Assembly: GCF_015291725.1 (NCBI RefSeq)
Contig: NZ_CP030038.1
Location: 5,755,001 to 5,819,000 of the forward strand
Direction of reading: 5' to 3'
DNA from: Bradyrhizobium sp. CCBAU 51765
GTDB lineage: Bacteria > Pseudomonadota > Alphaproteobacteria > Rhizobiales > Xanthobacteraceae
DNA: 64,000 nt
The notes beneath the pieces are model-generated. The model was given only the letters and a program-made list of their open reading frames with translations, had not been told where the DNA came from and did no database searches. Positions 60,108-64,000 of this stretch are shown here, piece by piece; the first letter of the stretch is position 1, and the number at the start of each line of letters is the position of its first letter. The position numbers and the translations under genes are program-made.

Positions 60108-60683
60108 CTAGCCGCGTCGCTTCAAGCCAAAGCCGAGGCTGATCCAGCCGGCACCGGCCATGATCAGGTCGATACCGAGAAACAGGCCGAGGATGTAGAC
60201 GCTGTTCACGGGCCAGCGCGCCACGATGAGCAGGCCGAGCAGCAACGTGATCGCGCCGGAGAGCGCAACCCACACCCACGGGCTCTCGCGCTTCATGCTG
60301 AAGGCGAGAAACAGCCTGACGGCGCCCGAGGCGATCAGCGATGCCCCCAAAAACAGCGTCAGCAGGACTGCCGCGAACAGCGGATTCTCGAAGGTCAGGA
60401 AGCCGGCGACGATATAGAGCACGCCGAGCAGCACCCAGATCAGGAATTTTCCCCAGCTCTTCACCTGGAATGCGCCGATCACCTCGGCGACACCGGCTAC
60501 GATCATCATCGCGCCAACCACGATCACGCTCGCCACCGTCGCCATCACGACGCTGCCGAGCGCGACGAAGCCGGCGATCAGATAGACGACGCCGAGCGCG
60601 ACGATCCAGCCCCATTTGGCATGCAGCGCGGCGATGCCCGAACCGAGACTCGCTTGGTGAGACGTATCCGAAGCACTCGTCAT
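60108..60683 (-). CDS. HdeD family membrane protein
   Basis: 191-residue integral membrane protein with six predicted helices arranged as repeated hydrophobic pairs (WGWIVALGVVYLIAGFVALG, VIVVGAMMIVAGVAEVIGAF, FLIWVLLGVLYIVAGFLTF and so on), the DUF308/HdeD pattern linked to acid stress in enterics. The ATG at 60683 follows AGGAG. In rhizobia HdeD-like proteins are usually single genes of unclear role. The next upstream gene starts beyond a 151-base gap and is unrelated. Confidence 0.88.
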   Translation of the reverse strand: MTSASDTSHQASLGSGIAALHAKWGWIVALGVVYLIAGFVALGSVVMATVASVIVVGAMMIVAGVAEVIGAFQVKSWGKFLIWVLLGVLYIVAGFLTFENPLFAAVLLTLFLGASLIASGAVRLFLAFSMKRESPWVWVALSGAITLLLGLLIVARWPVNSVYILGLFLGIDLIMAGAGWISLGFGLKRRG

Positions 60684-60834
60684 GGTCGCCACTCCTGTGC
60701 AAAGCCCGGAGGCACAATTCAAGATAGCACGAACCGCACCGGGACGACAGCCAGCAGAACACTCCTCATCGGCAGCAACATTGACGCAAATCAAGATCGA
60801 ATGCGGCGAATACGTCTGCCAGGTGCGGCAATGA

Positions 60835-61731
60835 TCAGGCGCGCTCGGCAGCGTTGCGAATGTCGAGCACGGCCTGGGCCCATTCGGCGGGCCGCTCCTG
60901 CGGCAGGTTGTGGCCGGCACCCTTGAAGACGCGCCGCTCGAAAACCCCCTCGAACTTGCGCGCGTGGTGGGCCGTGCCGGAATTGACGCCGTCGCTGTCG
61001 CCGTCGATCGCAATCGTCGGAACGCGGATCGGCGGCTGGGCGGCGAGCTTCGCCTCGATCGCGGCATAGGCGGGGTCGCCCGCCACCAGCGCGTAGCGGT
61101 GGCGATAGGAGTGGATCACGACATCGACGAAATCGGGATTGTCGAAGGACACAGCGCTTGCTTCGAACGTCGCGTCGTCGAACGCCCATTTGGGCGACCA
61201 CATCGCCCAGAGCTGACGGGCAAAGCCGCGGCGGTTGCGCTCCAGCGCGCGGCGGCCGCGCTCGTTGTGGAAGAGATATTGATACCAGAGTGCCGCCTCC
61301 TCCGGCGGCGAGGCCGGTTCCATGGCGCGGGCGATGTTCTGGATGTTGTAGGAATTGCCGGAGACGAGCCCGATCACGCGTTCCGGATGGAGCGCCGAGA
61401 CCACGCAAGCCGCACGCCCGCCCCAATCATAGCCGCCGACGACGGCGCGCTCGATGCCGAGCGCGTCCATGAAGGCGAGGAGATCGGCGCCCAGCGCCGC
61501 CTGCTCGCCGGAGCGCAGCGTCTCCGGGAATCGAAACCGCGTCGGGCCATAGCCGCGCAGCCAGGGCACGAGAACGCGCGCGCCGGCTCGTGCAATGATC
61601 GGCGCGGTCTCGGCGTAGGCGTTCACGTCATAGGGAAAGCCGTGCCCCAGGATGCAGGGCCAGCCCTCCGGCACGCCGTATTCGCGGTAGGCGATGTCGA
61701 GGACGTCAGTGGCGATGGTTTTCTGTTGCAT
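60835..61731 (-). CDS. Alpha/beta hydrolase, epoxide-hydrolase-like (Asp nucleophile)
   Basis: 298-residue alpha/beta hydrolase. HGFPYD (residues 30-35) is the HGxP oxyanion motif of epoxide hydrolases/dehalogenases. The nucleophile elbow is GGYDWGGRA, giving Asp102 rather than Ser. The C-terminal catalytic His is in GAGHNLPQE near 275. The lid domain contains two Tyr (e.g. YNIQNIARAM, WYQYLFHNE) that may activate the epoxide. The substrate is unknown. It is co-directional with the HD protein gene but separated by 36 bases. Confidence 0.88.
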   Translation of the reverse strand: MQQKTIATDVLDIAYREYGVPEGWPCILGHGFPYDVNAYAETAPIIARAGARVLVPWLRGYGPTRFRFPETLRSGEQAALGADLLAFMDALGIERAVVGGYDWGGRAACVVSALHPERVIGLVSGNSYNIQNIARAMEPASPPEEAALWYQYLFHNERGRRALERNRRGFARQLWAMWSPKWAFDDATFEASAVSFDNPDFVDVVIHSYRHRYALVAGDPAYAAIEAKLAAQPPIRVPTIAIDGDSDGVNSGTAHHARKFEGVFERRVFKGAGHNLPQERPAEWAQAVLDIRNAAERA

Positions 61732-61767
61732 GCATGTCTTGCGGAGTGACCGCGATCGTAGCCCGGC

Positions 61768-62595
61768 CTATTTCTGCGGACCGGACAGCGAGATGTCGCG
61801 TTCGGCGCGGAACACGTTGCTGTAGAGGTTGGCGATCCATTGCCGGCCGATCTCGGTCTTGTTGAGATAGCCGATTTCGGTCTGGATGTGCGGTGCGACG
61901 CTATTCCAATAGAATTGCGGGTAGCGGTTCACGATGTCGGCGGGCGAATCGTAGCCGAGCTGACGGTTGATGCCGACCTCCTCGAACTCGTAATACAGCG
62001 CGTTGGCCTTGCGCAGATAGTTGGGATCGCCGAGCTGGCCGATGAAGTCGGCCGCGCGCAGGATCGAGGCCTCCTCGTCATATTCCTGGCCTTCACGGGC
62101 GGGAAAGCGCGTCCCTTCGATGGCACGCGCGATGCGCTCCGGGTCGAGACCGCGGATCGGCGGCAGCCGCCGCAGCACGAACAGTTTCGAGCGATCGACG
62201 TGATACATCATCAAACTGGCATCCGATGCACCGCGCGGTAGCGACACCTTGGTCCCGGCCTCGTCGATGATGAAACCGTCTTCGTCATCCTCCGGGAACA
62301 GGCCGCGGACATAGCCGATGTCGTGCGCCAGGCAGGCGATCAGGATGTGGAGGTAGTCCTCCGCCGCAAGATGCGCGTGGAGATTGCGTCCCGAGAGGAT
62401 CGCCTGAGCGGCCAGAGTCACGAGCATGGTATGCTCGATGTTGTGGTAGAGCGCGTCGCTGTTGCCGATACACTCCATCGCGGTGCGCGTCGATCCCTCC
62501 AGTACCCTCGCGGAAGGTTCGTCGTACCGGCGACGCATGAACCGACCCAGCATCTTCTCCAGGGTCTCGGCCGCCAGTCTCGGCAACGTCATCAT
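61768..62595 (-). CDS. HD-domain metal-dependent phosphohydrolase-like protein
   Basis: 275-residue protein with an HD domain. Metal-ligand candidates are H51 and H55 in YHNIEHTMLVT and the HD pair H91-D92 in CLAHDIGYVRG. A later Asp is in ASILRAADFIGQLGD. It is similar to HD-superfamily proteins of the PDE/nucleotidase type without additional signalling domains. The start is the first of a pair of ATG codons at 62595; upstream in-frame sequence with ATG at 62679 is possible but less likely. The function is unknown beyond probable hydrolase activity. Confidence 0.82.
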   Translation of the reverse strand: MMTLPRLAAETLEKMLGRFMRRRYDEPSARVLEGSTRTAMECIGNSDALYHNIEHTMLVTLAAQAILSGRNLHAHLAAEDYLHILIACLAHDIGYVRGLFPEDDEDGFIIDEAGTKVSLPRGASDASLMMYHVDRSKLFVLRRLPPIRGLDPERIARAIEGTRFPAREGQEYDEEASILRAADFIGQLGDPNYLRKANALYYEFEEVGINRQLGYDSPADIVNRYPQFYWNSVAPHIQTEIGYLNKTEIGRQWIANLYSNVFRAERDISLSGPQK

Positions 62596-62820
62596 GGATG
62601 CAGCCCCGTCCGCCGCTGGTATCCCATGCTCTCTCCCGACGTCATTCTTCTCCTCGACGCAGCGGGGAGCATAGCCCATCTTCGGCCGGGTCACCAAACT
62701 CCGAAGCAAAAATACGTAAATATCTTGCCGTCCCGCCGCGCAACATCACGGTTGACGCCACAGTATGCCACAACCAAAGGTGCCGGAGGGCCGGGGTCGA
62801 CTCCAGGCCCGACTACCGCA

Positions 62821-63723
62821 TCAGGGCGCGGCCAGCATGGCGGCACCTTCGGCCGAGCGCGAAAGACTTCTGGCCAGATAGAACAGCTCGACCAGCTTGC
62901 CGCGTTTGCCGGCCAGCGAGAAGATGTATTCGGGTGACTCCGCCTCGATCTCCGCGATCGCCACCTTCGCGATCCGGTCGATGCGGCTCGAGCCGTGCTC
63001 CCAGACAAAGCCGACACCAAGCCGATTGGCAACCGCCTCCAGCATCCCCTCGCGTGTATTGACGATGATCGCGGGAGTTGCGCGCAGGTTGACGGCGCGA
63101 AGGGCCCTGTCCACGGCGCGCTGGGTCGCGGAATCCCGGGTCCGAAAGACCAGCGGATATTGCACGAGGCCGGCGATGGACACGCGCGATTCACGACTGA
63201 GCTCGTGAACGGGATGACAGATCGCCACGACGCGCTGCTGCACGCAAGGCTCGCGCCGGAAGCGGTTGTCCTGCGGCACCTCCGGCAAGACGGCAACGTC
63301 GACGCGCTGGTCGACCACGGCTGCCATGATCGCCGACCAGCTGCCGATCTCGATGTTGATCTGGATCTTCGGATACAGATTACGGAACGCTGCGATCAGC
63401 GCCATGCCCGGCATGGCGTTGCCGAGCCCGATGCGGAGCTCACCTCCCGTGAGCTCATCGCGCTGCTGCAGGATGGCCAGTGCGTCCGCCTCGATCGCCT
63501 GCATGCGGCTCGTCGCTGCGTAGAGCCTCCGGCACAGCGGCGTCGCGATCAGAGTCTGGCCGTGCCGATCGAACAGCGCAACCGCGAACTCGGCCTCCAG
63601 ATCACGCACGAGCTGCGCAACTGACGGCTGGGACACCCCCAGCCGTCTCGCTCCGGCCGCAAAGCTGCCGGTCTCGAACACCGCATTGACCGCCCGGACG
63701 CGCGACGACGTCAACGCCACCAC
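62821..63723 (-). CDS. LysR family transcriptional regulator
   Basis: 300-residue LTTR with an N-terminal winged HTH (VRAVNAVFETGSFAAGARRLGVSQPSVAQLVRDLE) and a C-terminal LysR substrate-binding domain (GELRIGLGNAMPGMALIAAFRNLYP; VGFVWEHGSSRIDRI). The start is a GTG at 63723. It is divergent from an ABC importer ATPase gene beginning at 63877. The 153-base gap should contain shared operators, and the LTTR probably controls that transport operon in response to its substrate. Confidence 0.92.
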   Translation of the reverse strand: MVALTSSRVRAVNAVFETGSFAAGARRLGVSQPSVAQLVRDLEAEFAVALFDRHGQTLIATPLCRRLYAATSRMQAIEADALAILQQRDELTGGELRIGLGNAMPGMALIAAFRNLYPKIQINIEIGSWSAIMAAVVDQRVDVAVLPEVPQDNRFRREPCVQQRVVAICHPVHELSRESRVSIAGLVQYPLVFRTRDSATQRAVDRALRAVNLRATPAIIVNTREGMLEAVANRLGVGFVWEHGSSRIDRIAKVAIAEIEAESPEYIFSLAGKRGKLVELFYLARSLSRSAEGAAMLAAP

Positions 63724-63876
63724 AACAGCCCCAAAATCGAAACTCCCCGTCTTCCGGACCCGGCAAAAGCAAAACCTGGGACGACCATAGGGACCGCCAT
63801 TGACCGTTATGTGAATGTCAGATGCGCTCCCTACTCCTCATGCGCCGCAACAAGGCCAGCAGGGGACTCAGCGCGC

Positions 63877-64000
63877 ATGGCGCAGATCGAACTTTCCGCA
63901 ATCCGCAAGTCCTTTGACGGCACCGACGTCCTGAAGGGCATTGATTTCCGAATTGAGGACGGCGAGTTCATCTCGCTGGTCGGTCCTTCCGGCTGCGGCA
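63877..64000 (+). CDS. ABC importer ATP-binding protein, N-terminal fragment (cut by window edge)
   Basis: First 41 codons of an importer ATPase. The sequence MAQIELSAIRKSFDGTDVLK followed by DFRIEDGEFISLVGPSGCG contains the A-loop region and the start of the Walker A motif. It is of the MalK/UgpC/PotA type. AGGGGA lies about ten bases before the ATG. The remainder lies outside the window; permease genes probably follow. Confidence 0.85.
   Translation, partial: MAQIELSAIRKSFDGTDVLKGIDFRIEDGEFISLVGPSGCG

Noticed and set aside
1..64000. CRISPR arrays, tRNA or rRNA genes
   Set aside because: No regularly spaced direct repeats of CRISPR type and no tRNA-like cloverleaf or rRNA sequence were noticed on reading; a tRNAscan or Infernal run would be decisive.

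Overview
The window is a high-GC alphaproteobacterial chromosome segment, almost certainly Bradyrhizobium or a close relative in the Nitrobacteraceae. Three things point there: a complete hopanoid pathway (including HpnP) whose squalene-hopene cyclase matches the Bradyrhizobium type, an imuA-imuB-dnaE2 mutagenesis cassette with an alphaproteobacterial LexA box, and many short dispersed palindromic repeats of the kinds common in Bradyrhizobium intergenic DNA. Both window edges cut genes (a CusA/CzcA pump on the left, an ABC ATPase on the right).

Layout. 1-7.3 kb: heavy-metal RND efflux (cusA/cusB-like), a CaiB-type CoA transferase, a small membrane protein and an SDR. 7.3-16 kb: a DNA-damage island. 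The imuA-imuB-dnaE2 operon faces a radical SAM gene plus a DUF4130-UdgX fusion gene across a promoter region holding a GTTC-N7-GTTC LexA box. 16-21.9 kb: PiT phosphate transporter, M20 amidohydrolase, GMC oxidoreductase, alpha/beta hydrolase. 22-24.8 kb: an operon of Tat-exported metallophosphoesterase, cupredoxin, ECF sigma factor and zinc-type anti-sigma factor. 24.9-50.7 kb: the hopanoid region. hpnO, a DUF2147 gene, hpnN, ispH and hpnH come first, then about 4 kb of scarred DNA (an IS630-family element, a truncated histidine kinase, degenerate copies of the hpnH 3' end). The converging hpnC-hpnD-hpnE-shc-hpnG operon, a second RND exporter, and hpnP sandwiched between eutB and eutC follow.

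51-64 kb: an orphan chemoreceptor, a thiolase, an ArsA-like double ATPase that keeps the three metalloid-binding cysteines, two small receiver proteins (one lacking the phospho-acceptor Asp and the conserved Lys), an acyl-CoA dehydrogenase, a branched-chain amino-acid-type binding protein, an HdeD-like membrane protein, an epoxide-hydrolase-like enzyme, an HD protein, and a LysR regulator divergent from an ABC importer ATPase.

How the parts work together: MEP-pathway IspH supplies C5 units. HpnC/D/E convert farnesyl diphosphate to squalene, Shc cyclises it, HpnH/G/O extend and decorate the side chain, HpnP methylates C-2, and HpnN carries the product toward the outer membrane. The most unusual observations are an intergenic palindromic repeat translated in frame inside DnaE2, the possible LexA co-control of the mutasome and the rSAM/UdgX pair, the eutB-hpnP-eutC arrangement, and the repeated hpnH tail/terminator modules around a broken sensor kinase.
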